From Neckera pumila (Eukaryota > Streptophyta > Bryopsida > Hypnales > Neckeraceae), in contig OZ018418.1 in the NCBI GenBank assembly GCA_963969595.1, forward strand, positions 4,159,001-4,223,000: DNA of 64,000 bases, in the 5' to 3' direction. The position numbers were made by a program, and so were the translations under genes. Under the pieces are notes generated by a model that did not search any database, had not been told where the DNA came from, and saw only the letters and a program-made list of their open reading frames with translations. Below are positions 22,091 to 33,018 of this stretch, piece after piece (positions within the stretch are counted from its first letter, which is position 1; each line of letters begins with the position of its first letter).

Positions 22091-22858
22091 ATTATCTTCG
22101 ATTCGAGGATAATGATAAACTGAAACGGTGAAATTATTATCTTCGACTCGAAGATAATCTGGACTCGCTGAATCAAATTAATGCTTTAGGTATCAAAAGT
22201 GTAAGTATTTCATGATCTGGCAGAGATTATCCTCGGCGCGAGGATAGTAACGTCAGACTTGCAATGTAGTTTATCTTCGACTCGAAGATAAACATATCTT
22301 GACTACTATTATGGGGATTATTCGATGACATTCCTCCTAGCATTATAGAAATGTCAAATTATCTTCGAGTCGAGGATACAATAAATAGGAACACACCATC
22401 TGACTTGTTTGTTAGTGACGACTCCTTCAATTCTCTGAATTATCTTCGAGCGAACAATAATGAATTCTAGACTGTATGATGTCCTTCCATAGGAGTATCT
22501 TCGAGTCGAAGATACTCTTGTCATTCCATTGTTTTTATTTTGAATCTAGGATGGATACTCTCGACTGTAGATTATACTTTAACTTTGAGTCTATGACAAA
22601 ATAGCCGGACCGGAGAGATTCGTTCCATTAGTTTATTTTTTGAGTCTCATATAATGTGTTCAGAATAGAATGGATTATCTTCGAGTCGAAGATAAATTAG
22701 TCAAGATGGAGGGTGACGTTCCACTAGATTATGTTTATGTCAATGATAAGATTTTTCGACTGTAATGACTCATTTGATTGGATTATTGTCAAGTGTACGA
22801 TCAATTTGTCAGACCGGCAGAAATCATTTCAGTGGATTTTCTTCGAGTCGAAGATAAA
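22091..22858. repeat. Locus A palindrome array, upstream of the transposase-like gene
   Basis: Copies at 22091-22113, 22136-22158 (perfect, 23 nt), 22226-22248, 22270-22292 (perfect), 22358-22380, 22438-22461 (weak), 22493-22517 (perfect, 25 nt), about 22551 (weak), 22675-22695 (perfect) and 22837-22858. Core arm TTATCTTCGA, one centre C or G, then the complement. Spacing is irregular (about 45-180 bp), and spacers are unrelated to each other, so this is not a simple tandem repeat. Confidence 0.9.
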
Positions 22859-22941
22859 CTTGTGAACTGAATCCTTGCATCTCATGGACAGTGTTCATTA
22901 TAATTTTAATAGCTTACTAATAGTTTGATGCCATGTACAGA

Positions 22942-25785
22942 ATGGACAATATTTCCGCGAATGAGTTTGCGGACCCAGTGCCAACCTTGCCGCCGGGTGT
23001 TGCGCCATGCGAGGGCATCCCTCGTGCTTTGTGGTATACCAAGGCCGTGACACTCACAAATGAAGCTGGAATGGAAGTGGCAAAAGGAATTTGCCACAGC
23101 GTCGATGCAGGCCTCGTCATTGATATGGATGGGAAACCGCTTGGAGATGACCGGGTCGCAATTCAAATTGCGGAATCCCTCTGTGAAGCTGATGTTCCGT
23201 TGCAATGGATGTGGTCAATGCATTCCTGGCCCATTTCAAGGACGTATCTCAACGGTGTCAGTTTGTATGACCATGATTAGACATTTCTGTACAAGTCGGC
23301 AACGAGTGCATCTACGCGGCGTGTTCGGGCTGGAATTCGTTCTTATGAAAGTGCTCGACAGAGGATAGAACCGGCTAACCCTCCGAAAAAAGAAACCCTC
23401 CTCACCTTGCAAGCGATCACTCAGGTGTCAACTATGGATTGTTGCCCGAAGAACTGTTTGCAGCCATTCCCACGTGGTCAGATTCAAGCGCTTCGTTCCC
23501 TCGTTCATGTCGACGGCGGGGTGAAATTACGAAAATCGCGTTTCCTTGACGCGTACAAGCAAACCCACCCCAGCGATGATGGGAAGGATATGATTACTTT
23601 GTCCCAACATGAAGTTTGTCCCACTGCTTGGTATAAAATTCATGGAATATCACGGGCTACCTACTATAGGTACAGGGCAATGTCCAAAGTCGATAAGAAG
23701 CCGGAGCACCATGGTAATCTTGGCTTGAAAAAGCCGCGGACTCATACATTACAAGCGACGGCCACACTTTGACTTATTGTTGAGAGGGAAGCAGACCCGA
23801 TGCCTCACAAATCAAGGACTCTTCAGTCCGGAGATAAGGTTCCATCCATGGTCCTGCCTTCATCATTTCAATGGAAGGAGCATTTGCCAGAGATAAACAA
23901 CGTCAATTCCACATTTCAATTGCGACAAATTTCAACGAGCGGGTTGAGCAACATCCGACGAGCTTCTTTTCCAGAGTACGCTCCAAAAGCACGTGGTGAC
24001 AATTTCACTCGATGTGCACAATGTGATAAACTCAAGCAATTGAGGGCCGCTTGCACTCCACGTTCCCATGCGCAAGAAGTTTGGACTACAAAGTTAAAGG
24101 TCCATCTCGCTGGTCAAGAGGCACACAGAGAGCTGTACTATGCAAATCGTATGATGTCTGAGAGGTATCCGGAGAAGGTTCTTACTATAATCCACGACAA
24201 GATGGATCATTCAAAAACGGCTTCTCCCCATTATTCTCACAAGAACAAGGGCATCGATTCTTTCATGAAGTTGCCCATTGCTATCACTGGCATGATTGCT
24301 CACGGTCATGGAGACGTGAGGAATGCACACTACGGCTTAGACATCTTTCCTACGGACTCCAACCATACAGTGGGCTCCATTGCAAAATTGTTGCGAGATC
24401 TTAAGTCTGAACCGAAATTTTCATCACGTCAATTGTTTCCTCCTGTCAAAGATATGATTCATCGATTGTCAAAGGTTGTGCTAGAAGGCTCAGAGATTTG
24501 TGTGGACTCCCTGGCTCCTCGCTCTGAAGAAGTGGTGCAATCCCAATGTCTTCCTCCAACATTAATTCTACAGCTGGATAATGCCGCTGGAGACAACAAA
24601 AACCGATGGGTTTTTGCATTTTGCTCTCTCCTTGTATACAGAGCCGTTTTCCGTGAAGTCTACATCAATTTCCTTCTTGTTGGGCACACTCACGAGGACA
24701 TCGATGCTCTGTTTGGTTGTTGGAGCAGCATGTTGAAGACAAATGACTACCTCACAGTTCCAAGGCTCATGAAGTCCTTCATGGATTGCGAAATACAATC
24801 TGTAATTCCGCATCTAATTGAAGAGGTCCCTGATTTCAAAAAATATGTTGAAGGATTCTTGCATACTAGCGATGATGCACTACAAGGCCATTCACAAGCG
24901 CAGCAATTCAAGTTCTACAAAGATTTGAATGGATGGCCCTTGATGCAGTACAAAATTCTTTGTACGGACGTTGCTTGGTTGCCTAAAGAAGGTGGAGGGA
25001 TTCGCCTATGGAAGGAGACATCTGATGGGAGACCTAAAGTGCCAAAGGGTAGTCCTAAACCTTTTGCACCGCAACCGATGCGTTGCTTCGATGAGGTTTG
25101 TAAGGGGTTAGACGGGTATATTGCTTTGTGGGGTGCAATGGCTAATCAAGACCTGTCTGGGGAATTCCGGAGGAGAAATGCGGCAGTGATGAAGTACTGG
25201 GAAGGTGTGAGAAATGCTTTGCAAGAACCACTTGTGGGTCGTGATATATTGCGAGATGGATTTTGGCCAAATTCAATAGTCGCAAGAGAAGAAGAAGACC
25301 AATACCAAGATGATGGCAATATGCGTGAAGAGTTTGCAGAGGATGCACCTTTTGTTGGGAAAAGGCGTGACCGTCCTCGTTCTTCATTTCGTGTAGCCCG
25401 TGATGTATATGCCGATTACTTTGTTGCAGTACGTCCTGCCGATGGTGACCTTCGTCCTTTTTGGCTTGCAAGGGCATTAACAAACCCTAGTCCAGACCCG
25501 GGGCATGTCAATTACATTCACTTGCAGTACTGGACGCCTGCTTCATTTGAGCACATTGATGACAATACATATCTTGGATGGGACACAAAACAAGGGAATT
25601 TATGGTGTGAAGACAAGAATGTCTCCACAAGCTGGAATCATACGGATACCCTAATGACGGCTTGGAAGCCCCGTGTGAAGGCGGCTACTGCAGACCCTCG
25701 CATCAAAATCCCGAAAACGCAAATCTGCATCATCAAAGAGTCCGTGGACGCCAATGCCATTGCTGAAGGAAGCAATCCTTCTTAG
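22942..25785 (+). pseudogene. DDE/RNase-H-like transposase-type ORF (about 948 codons, two in-frame stops)
   Basis: A single frame runs from ATG 22942 (MDNISANEFADPVP) to TAG at 25783-25785, broken only by TAG 23278-23280 and TGA 23770-23772, both explicable as C-to-T changes of CAG and CGA. Early features are a Cys cluster (DCCPKNC, about 23437), a VCPTAWYKIHGISRATYYRY segment (23614 on) and a second Cys pair (CAQCDKLKQLRAAC, about 24016). Three acidic clusters follow: IHDKMDHSKT (about 24192), LQLDNAAGDNKNR (Asp at 24577-24579) and GHTHEDIDALFG (about 24680). This order is what I recall for the plant/protist DUF7869-type transposase-like family; that name needs a search. Probably the mobilising enzyme of the locus A element, on the strand opposite to the FCP1-like gene. 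The stops suggest a recently dead copy. Confidence 0.7.
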
Positions 25786-26645
25786 GCGCAGGGATGAATA
25801 GGTTTTGGGCATAGGATGCCATTTTAGGAGTTTGTAGTTTAGTTTTTAAATAACCAATTAAAGAATAAATGTAAAAAGAGAAAAATTTAGAACAAAAAAA
25901 AATTTGGGAGAAGTGTTATAAGTTGCTAGGTGATTTCTTTATGATAACTATGCCAAAAAAAAAGATAAAAAAATAATTAAAATGAATTAGATTGGAAGGT
26001 CATATTTACATAGATTTTGCTTCGAGTTAACTTTGGTTTGGGGTGCTCAATCTTTTTTAGTTATTACTATATTGTATATTCTACATTTTTCATAATATAA
26101 TAAATTTGTATTGTTATTTGTAATATTATACTGTGCCTTTTTTTACTTATTAATTTCATTTCTATTGTTCATGTTTGTTTCTTTCTGAAGGTGACTGTGA
26201 TTTATGAAGACTAATTATGAATTCTGATTCCTGTGCTTGTGCAAAATATTGTACAAACAATCTTAAAATTGTTAATTATTGTATATTATCAACAATCTTT
26301 GTTCAAATGTCATTGAGATCCTTTTAATATCTTTCCCACAAATGGTGGAAAGCAAATTTATCCAAAGAGACCCTAAAAAGTACGTGATCTTTATAATGGA
26401 AAAATATACAAATATAAGATATGAAATGTGTAGTGTGCAAAGTGACATGGATTGGTGCAACTTTTTTTTGTACAAAAAGTTGTAGTTGCTTTGGCATATT
26501 ACAGTCTCAATTTATTGAAGTATCTCAAATTAATGAACCCTTTTTCATACTAAATTTAGGCTCATAATTAAAATGAGACGCTATATTCTCTCATTTTAAC
26601 GAATATGGCCTTGTAAGCAAAGGAAAACCAAAACATCTGGTTACA
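25786..26645. other. AT-rich non-coding stretch
   Basis: No gene seen. The block TCTCATTTTAACGAATATGG near 26594-26613 recurs inverted near 2840-2860. The stretch ends at the start of an LTR-like segment. Confidence 0.4.
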
Positions 26646-27180
26646 ATAGGAAGAATCCGCATCCGGGGTTAGTGTGTGTTTGTGTTTTGTTTTCTCTAAG
26701 TGAAACTTCAGTTACTTTAAATTTACTGAAGGATAAGGTATACGTTCCCTTCCTAAAACCTTAGAGCGGGCCCCTCTGTAGTAGAGGCTAAATTATCTAA
26801 TTGGTTATTTTGCTTACTGAATCCGAATCCGGAAAAGGTATAGGATCATGACACTCCTTCCGGATCCGTGTTTAGTCAAGTAGGATACTAAGTTGCATTT
26901 ACTATTGGGACAAATACCTACCTGTCCAAAGTGTTCTAAGGTAGAGTTATTGGTGTGAGTTGAGAGAGAAAAGATTTAGGGAATATGGACGAGGGATTGC
27001 AATTCCTAGTTTCCAATTTGGGATTTCTTTTGCCTTAGGTTTTGTTTTCCGGATCTAGTTCCCATAATTTTGAGGATACTACAGTTAAAGTCCTTTGGAA
27101 ACAATACACGGGTCATCTTGGATGCTTTGTCATTAAAAACACCTAAAGATAGGATTTGTGCTTTCTTGTGCTACAATAAA
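26646..27180 (+). mobile_element. LTR-like segment (535 bp), copy 1
   Basis: Aligns along its whole length, same orientation, with 37682-38216: shared blocks include AGGTATACGTTCCCTT-like sequence, GAGCGG-CCCCTCT, AGTAGGATACTAAGTT and GGATTTGTGCTT. It ends abruptly inside reverse transcriptase coding sequence of the opposite strand at about 27180, so one element was inserted into or joined to another. Confidence 0.65.
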
Positions 27181-27853
27181 AGATGTCCATCATGAATTGC
27201 TGAAATGTTCCGGGTGCATTATACAAACCAAACGGCGTTCGATTAAAGGCGTAAGCTCCCCATTGTGTCGTAAATGTTGTCTTCAACTGATTGCACCACC
27301 GGATGAATACTTGGTTATAACCGAAAAATCCATCTAAGAAGCTATAGCACTCATGTCCAGCAACGTGGTTCAAAATAATGTCAGTGAATGGAAGAGGGAA
27401 ATAGTCCTTCTTCGTGGCTGCGTTCAATTTTCGAAAATCTTGGCACACCTAAATCTTGACTTTCCCGTCCACTCCAATCTTCTTTGGAACAACTACAACG
27501 GGGGAAACCCATTTGGAATTGTGGACCGGATAGATGAATCCCGCCTCCAACAGTTGATTGATTTCCTCCTTGACCATCAACAAATACTTGGGATTGAGCC
27601 GATATTGTTGCTGTCGGATCGGAATGGATCCTTCCATCAAGTCAATGCGATGCTCTCCTAGGTGAGAGGGAATTTCCTTCAGGTCGGATGGCTTCCAAGC
27701 AAAAACGTCAAGGTACTCCTTCAAAAGTTGAATATAACCGGATCTCTCCGTATCTTTCAAGAGCTTATTAAGATAGAAACTCTTGTTGGGTCTAATACTC
27801 TCTTCCTCATAATCCAGGGGTGAATCAACCGGTTTGACTTTTTCCGCGTACAC
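27181..27853 (-). pseudogene. Ty3/gypsy reverse transcriptase fragment
   Basis: Minus-strand coding sequence in two reading segments (27853-27449 and 27448-27143). It includes the RT N-terminal region (EGSIPIRQQQYRLNPKY, IYPVHNSKWVSPVVVVPKK), the CQDFRKLNAATKKDYFPLPF block, AGHECYSFLDGFFGYNQV and FGLYNAPGTFQQFMMDIF. The catalytic YxDD region, RNase H and integrase are absent: the coding sequence runs into the LTR-like segment at about 27180, which contributes the final residues. The family is clear (plant Ty3/gypsy pol). The fragment cannot be active. Confidence 0.9.
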
Positions 27854-28177
27854 TTCCTTCGAAAAGGGAGCTAAATTTCTCCAACCGCATTCTCTTGTCT
27901 CACTCTCAATGGTCGGAAGATTTCCGCTCCTGATCTGCTTAGCAATCCACCCAGCTATGAGCGGAACACTCGACTCTTCTAAGGATCAATCTTCCAACAT
28001 CATTTCCTGGATTTCTTCCGGTTCATGCTCTAACACAGCATTGGAGAATCCAAAATTTGGCTCGGATTGGTGCTCGAATGGATCTACATAATAGCTCATG
28101 GCGGAGTCTTCCGGATCTGACCAGTCCGTCGTGTAGCCATCCGAGTCACTGGTCTCTCCCAAATGTTTCTCTGTGGC

Positions 28178-28594
28178 CTAGGGAATTCGGATGGAAGGAT
28201 TCCCTACCACCAGCTCCTTGGCTCTCCAATCCATAAGCACCCAAGCAAAATATAACCAAGGTCTTCTGAGTAGCATCCAAAAGGATCTACCTTTATGAAC
28301 ACGGATGATGACGTAGTTCAACAGATAGTCCTTTTCTCCAATCCGGGTTGGCACTTGTGAAAATCTACCAACTGGGTGTGCTCGAGATTGGTCCGCCATG
28401 CGGAGAACTTGTTCCGTGGCTTCGAATGTAGTGAATCCCAAGTCAAATGCTGTATCTTCCAACATCAGATTAACTCCCGATCCGCCATCGATGGGAACCT
28501 TGGGAATTGCACATCTTTCTATCTCCACAGTGACCTCTGGAGCTCCGACATCTTCTGGTTGAGAAAAGTTAATTGCCACCGTTGGTACTTTCAC
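28178..28594 (-). pseudogene. Retropepsin-like protease region of the Ty3/gypsy element
   Basis: Encodes IPKVPIDGGSGVNLMLEDTA, with the D-G-G variant of the aspartic-protease motif that is common in plant Ty3/gypsy elements. It continues to WMLLRRPWLYFAWVLMDWR. It lies between the zinc-knuckle region and RT in the expected gag-PR-RT order on the minus strand. Breaks on both sides separate it from its neighbours. Confidence 0.75.
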
Positions 28595-29058
28595 CTTTTT
28601 TTTCCGTTTTTGTGTCTAGGCGTCACGGATTAGCTTCTGGTACATCACATTGTCATGTACAAGCTATCCGATAGTCACATTTGCCTTTTGATCCTTAATA
28701 TCCTACATGATGTTATATTCATAAGTATTCACATTAGGATTAATGATCACTGGATGTCACTAAAAGTAATTGTCTTCTGGTTTTGCACAATATTTGGTCC
28801 AGAGATTTCCGTCCAGATCTCTACACTGATATCTTTTGGAATCCGGTTACGGTCTATTGTTTCCTCCAAATGATCTATGTCCAATTCCGGCCTTTGTTCT
28901 TGAGGAAGCGGATCCAAATCGCTACTTGATTTTGGTTTCCTCTTCGACTTCCTCTTGTTTCTCTTAACAAACCGTCCGGTTTGGTTCCTGATGGAATTGC
29001 GGGTGGATACTTAGTTGACCACGCTCTCCGCTCCTAATGGCAGCTCTACCTCACACCG

Positions 29059-30649
29059 TCACTTTTCCGCATTCTCCGTTCTGGCTGAGTGATCGTAGTT
29101 TAGTGCGGTCTTCTCCCTTGGAAGAATTTGCGCTTGCTTGTAAACCGGTCGCGGTTGCACTGGTTTTGAACAGTCTTGCTTGGTATGTCCATATTCTCTG
29201 CAATTCTGGCACGGCAGAATCCGTGGTACACCTTGTCTTTGTCCCTTGTTAGGACAACTACTAGCATAGTGTCTTGGTTCTCCGCAACAATAACAAATCA
29301 CCACTTGTCTGTCTGAATATCCAAGTACTCGCATAGGTAGCTGCATCATTGGACCTTGACTAGGTCCAGGTAAAAAGTTCCGGTTCAATACATTAGAACG
29401 AATTGGTACAACAATACCTTTTCCTTTCCCGTAAGTTGGTTGAACTTGGTAGACTTCTTCCTCTTCCTTGGCTGCCATGGTTTAGTTGATCTCTTCTTAA
29501 GGATACACGTAGTGGACTTGTTTCGGGGCTGCTTTCTGGCATTCACTCGGATAGTGACCCGGTTCTCCACATCTTTCGCACCAAGCGTTGACTCGGGAAG
29601 TCGGGACGATCCATCTCGGTCTCCGATTCTCAGCAAGGTTGACCTTGATTGCCTCCAGAGATTCTTGGATCTTCTTCATAAACTTCTTCAAATCTGGATC
29701 CTCCGTCTTGACTTTAACGATGGTCTTTTCTCTCTGATTCCTTTTGGATGAACGTCGGGGAGGCGACATGCTCCGGTCCTCCTCCGAACTTGACGAATTG
29801 GGATCGAAAACTTCCAATCCGGATGACTCGAAACTGCTTTCCAAATCCGAAACCTTCTTACGATGCTTTGACTTCCGGTCACTAACTTACTCTTCTCCTT
29901 TTCTTTCTTCTCGCTTCTCTTCAAAGACTTCCGAAGTGACTGTGCTGAGTTCTCATACTTGGTTGCAGCATCCATGGCTTCTCTAAGCGTCTTGGGTCTC
30001 GTTTGTTGGACCAGGAATTCCATAGATTTGGGTATCTAGAAACGTACCACTCCACTTGTAGACTAGGGGCAATCTCAGTGGTCAGCTTTTGCATGAGCGC
30101 TTTTACCCTCTGCCTATACTTCCACATGGATTTGGTTGACTTCATTGTGAGTGTACCTAACCGACCCAATGCTCGATCCTCCCCACCTACTTCCTGGAAA
30201 GCCTGTAGGAAGTCCGCTCTCAGTTGATCCTAGTTATTTTGGGTCAACTCCGGAATGTCTTGATACCACTTGAGAGCTTCCCCCTTCAGCAATTCTTAGA
30301 AGATTCTTTGTTGGGCAGCCTCATTTTCCTGATTGGCAAGTATGGTCGAATGAAACTTGCACAACCACTCATCCACGTCCTGGCTTCTGTCACCTTTGAA
30401 GCGCTTGTACCTCAACCAGGTCATTTTGTCTCCTTCTAGCAACGGCTCTTCCGCTTCTGATTCCGATACTTGCTCAAAAGTTGGAGGTGTATTCCCCGAT
30501 CTCGGACTCTTGTTTCCTTCTCCAGGTGTAGGTACAAAAATTGGTTGGTCTTCCGGTTCTAAAATATCCAGATCACTAAGACCTGGTCTACATGATTCTC
30601 CACGTTGATTCTTCCTCAATCGTCTCTCACTTCTTGTCCTTCTTCTCAT
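29059..30649 (-). pseudogene. Ty3/gypsy gag remnant with three zinc knuckles
   Basis: The N-terminal part (30649-30296, then on after a TAA) reads WLRYKRFKGDRSQDVDEWLC and LLKGEALKWYQDIPEL, typical of the plant retrotransposon Gag domain. Downstream, after frameshifts, come CERCGEPGHYPSEC (about 29570), CYCCGEPRHYASSC and CQNCREYGHTKQDC (29300-29160), all CX2CX4HX4C knuckles. Several stops and frameshifts make it a remnant. It is followed by protease and RT on the same strand. Confidence 0.85.
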
Positions 30650-30775
30650 GAGTATGAGATCTAGTCTCTCTCTCTCTCTCTCTGTTGAAAACCAAAACTA
30701 AATCAACAGCACAAAAATCAAAACAACTATTGACTTTTGCTAGTAGAGATCAAAATAAAGTCGATAGCTTTAGAA

Positions 30776-30793
30776 TCCTCGGCAGCGGCGCCA
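30776..30793 (-). other. Primer-binding site of the Ty3/gypsy element
   Basis: On the minus strand TGGCGCCGCTGCCGAGGA lies between the LTR end and the gag start. It resembles the TGGCGCCGTTGCCGGGG-type site of plant Athila/Tat-lineage elements (tRNA-Asp type, from memory). Confidence 0.6.
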
Positions 30794-30799
30794 GAATTT

Positions 30800-32780
30800 T
30801 TGTATATTGCAGTACAAGGCAAGCCAATTCCCAGTTATACTCTCAAAAACCACTCTAAAGCATAACAAAGTGACTCTAAAGATTGAACCCGCGAGATTCT
30901 ATGAAGTATCTAATTTTATTTAGTATCTAAGCTCAGTCAATATCCATATTTCCCTTTCCGGTTCTTGTCGTACGCGCAATCTAGGCGTAAGTATCCTTAA
31001 CACAAAAATGTGCTAAGATAACACGAAATATCATCCCAGGAAATTTCCGGATTGTATGTAGCATATTCTAGCTATCCAGCTTTTCTTTCTTTCTTTCTTC
31101 TCACCAACTCATCGTTTTCCGGATGCTTTCACAATTCGGAATGCAAACCTGGAACCTAATCTATCCAGAATCCGGTTTACGTCTCTTCTTCCAATCCGAT
31201 TTTTGATACCTCTGTTTTATCTTCAGAGGGTTCATTAGTTGATCTTTTGAGGGGGTAGGGACTTCACCACTCTTGTTCTCCTATGATTCTAACAAATACA
31301 AATAACAACACCCAACTATTCAAGATGTTGCAGCAAGACGGAAAGATCCGGATCCTCACAACTTCCAGATGGTGATTCCGGACAGCAGGTCACTCAAGAA
31401 TACTTCACCCTCCCTTACTACAGCGACAGATCTCAGAGACCGGAACAAATACGGGGGTGTAATCTTTCTAGATGTTAGATGAATTCTAAGGTTGGTAGGT
31501 CTTCCAGATAGGTGGGGCCTTCCTTGGGCGGGCTTACAACCTTTCAATTTAATTCCCACCCGGACAGGAAATCATTCTCATTATAAGTTAATTCCCTCCC
31601 GAGGGCGGGAATCATTCTTGATCAAGGGGATCTAGCCCTCTAGCTTCCTCGTTATGCTCCTGGCAGGTTTCTTGATCAAAACCTTTGTTCTTGACCTGCG
31701 GATCGCTTGGAATCCTGGTTTATGGTTTTACTTGCATTGGCACACGGCTTCTTTTCTATCCTCTATTTTCTATCCTAAGTATATCACATGTCCTTCAAAA
31801 GTTTATTTCTAGGTGGTTTTGTGGTTTGGCCATTAGGCTTAATTCCACCTGAACCGTCAAATGTTCTCTCAGTTGCTTAAATAGACTTAATACTAGCTTA
31901 TAGTAGTAATTGTCATATGCGCAGTCTAGGCATAAGTATCCTTAACAAAAAGATGTGCTAAGATAACACGAAATATCGTCCCAGGGAATTCTAGGTGTTA
32001 TTGCAAACTAAGGCTATCCGGATATTTCTCCAAAACAAACCCCAAGCAATCCGTAACTCAATCTTTTTATCCTTTCTCCTTCCGGATAATACTATCTTCC
32101 GGAATCTAATTTGGATCCGTCTTTATCCGGAATCTGGTAACTCTCAATCGAAACTCTGGTTTTTGTACCCCTGTTTTACCTTCAAGGGGTCCACTATTGG
32201 TCTTTTAGAGGGGTAGGGACTCACCAATTGTACTTCAAAACACACACACACACAAAGACACACAACTTTTTTCCGGTATTGCTGCAGGGAAGAGGCAGAT
32301 AATGATCCTCACGGCTCTCCGGATGATCCTTCCAGAAAACGGATCACTTGGAATTTACTTTCTACTCCTTTACTACAACGACAAATTAAATACCCGGAAC
32401 CGGTAGCAACGTTGTTCGAGACTCTCAGACTGATCCGGAAATTGGCAGGCCTTACAGGAGAGCAACGACTTCCTCTTGGCAGGCGCTTATCTCTGCATGG
32501 GTTGACAGCCGGACTCGCTTCCGCTACCCAATCAACTGGTTTACTATCTTAGCAGTTTAAAGACACAGCGCACTAATCCTCCTTCACAAATCCAGGGTTC
32601 TCTCAAATGCCGACTACTAATAAAATCCAGTTCACTTAGATCTGGACTCCTCCTTACCCGTCTTCTTCACACTTCAACACTCTTGCAAATACTCTTACTT
32701 ATACATATAGCCGGATCCAGAAATATCCACAAGGGGGTCTCCGATTAAAGAAAGCAAAAAAACACAATCAAACTGCACTC
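30800..32780 (-). mobile_element. LTR sequences of the minus-strand Ty3/gypsy nest
   Basis: 30805-30960 matches 49010-49147 in reverse complement, including TAGAGTCACTTTGTTATRCTTTA-type sequence just before the end. Two direct copies of a block starting TGTCGTACGCGCAATCTAGG (30972) and TGTCATATGCGCAGTCTAGG (31912) continue with CGTAAGTATCCTTAACA and a shared ACACGAAATATC segment about 940 bp apart. This indicates tandem or nested LTRs. No coding sequence here is supported. Confidence 0.6.
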
Positions 32781-33018
32781 TATTGGGCTGGAATGGAATG
32801 GGAGGGCAACAAGCCTGCCCTCCCTTTAAAACCCAAACTAAAAAGCAAAAAAGCAAAAATGGCACACCCGGAAATCAGGATGGCCAATCAAACTAACACC
32901 CAAGATACCCGGGAAATCCAGGCCGGCGGCCTCCTAAGAATGCGGAACCAAGTTCCACTTCCGGAAAACCCAATACGGAACGAATTCAAAATAACCAAAC
33001 AAAAACCTATCAAACTAA

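Noticed and set aside
22091..22858. CRISPR array
   Set aside because: Repeats are palindromes with irregular spacing and no constant repeat-spacer length; spliced genes and plant retroelements show a eukaryotic nuclear context. The 75-bp array has repeated, not unique, intervening sequence.
30660..30683. TCTCTC microsatellite as a regulatory element
   Set aside because: A simple CT run at the gag start of the decayed Ty3/gypsy element; nothing supports regulation.
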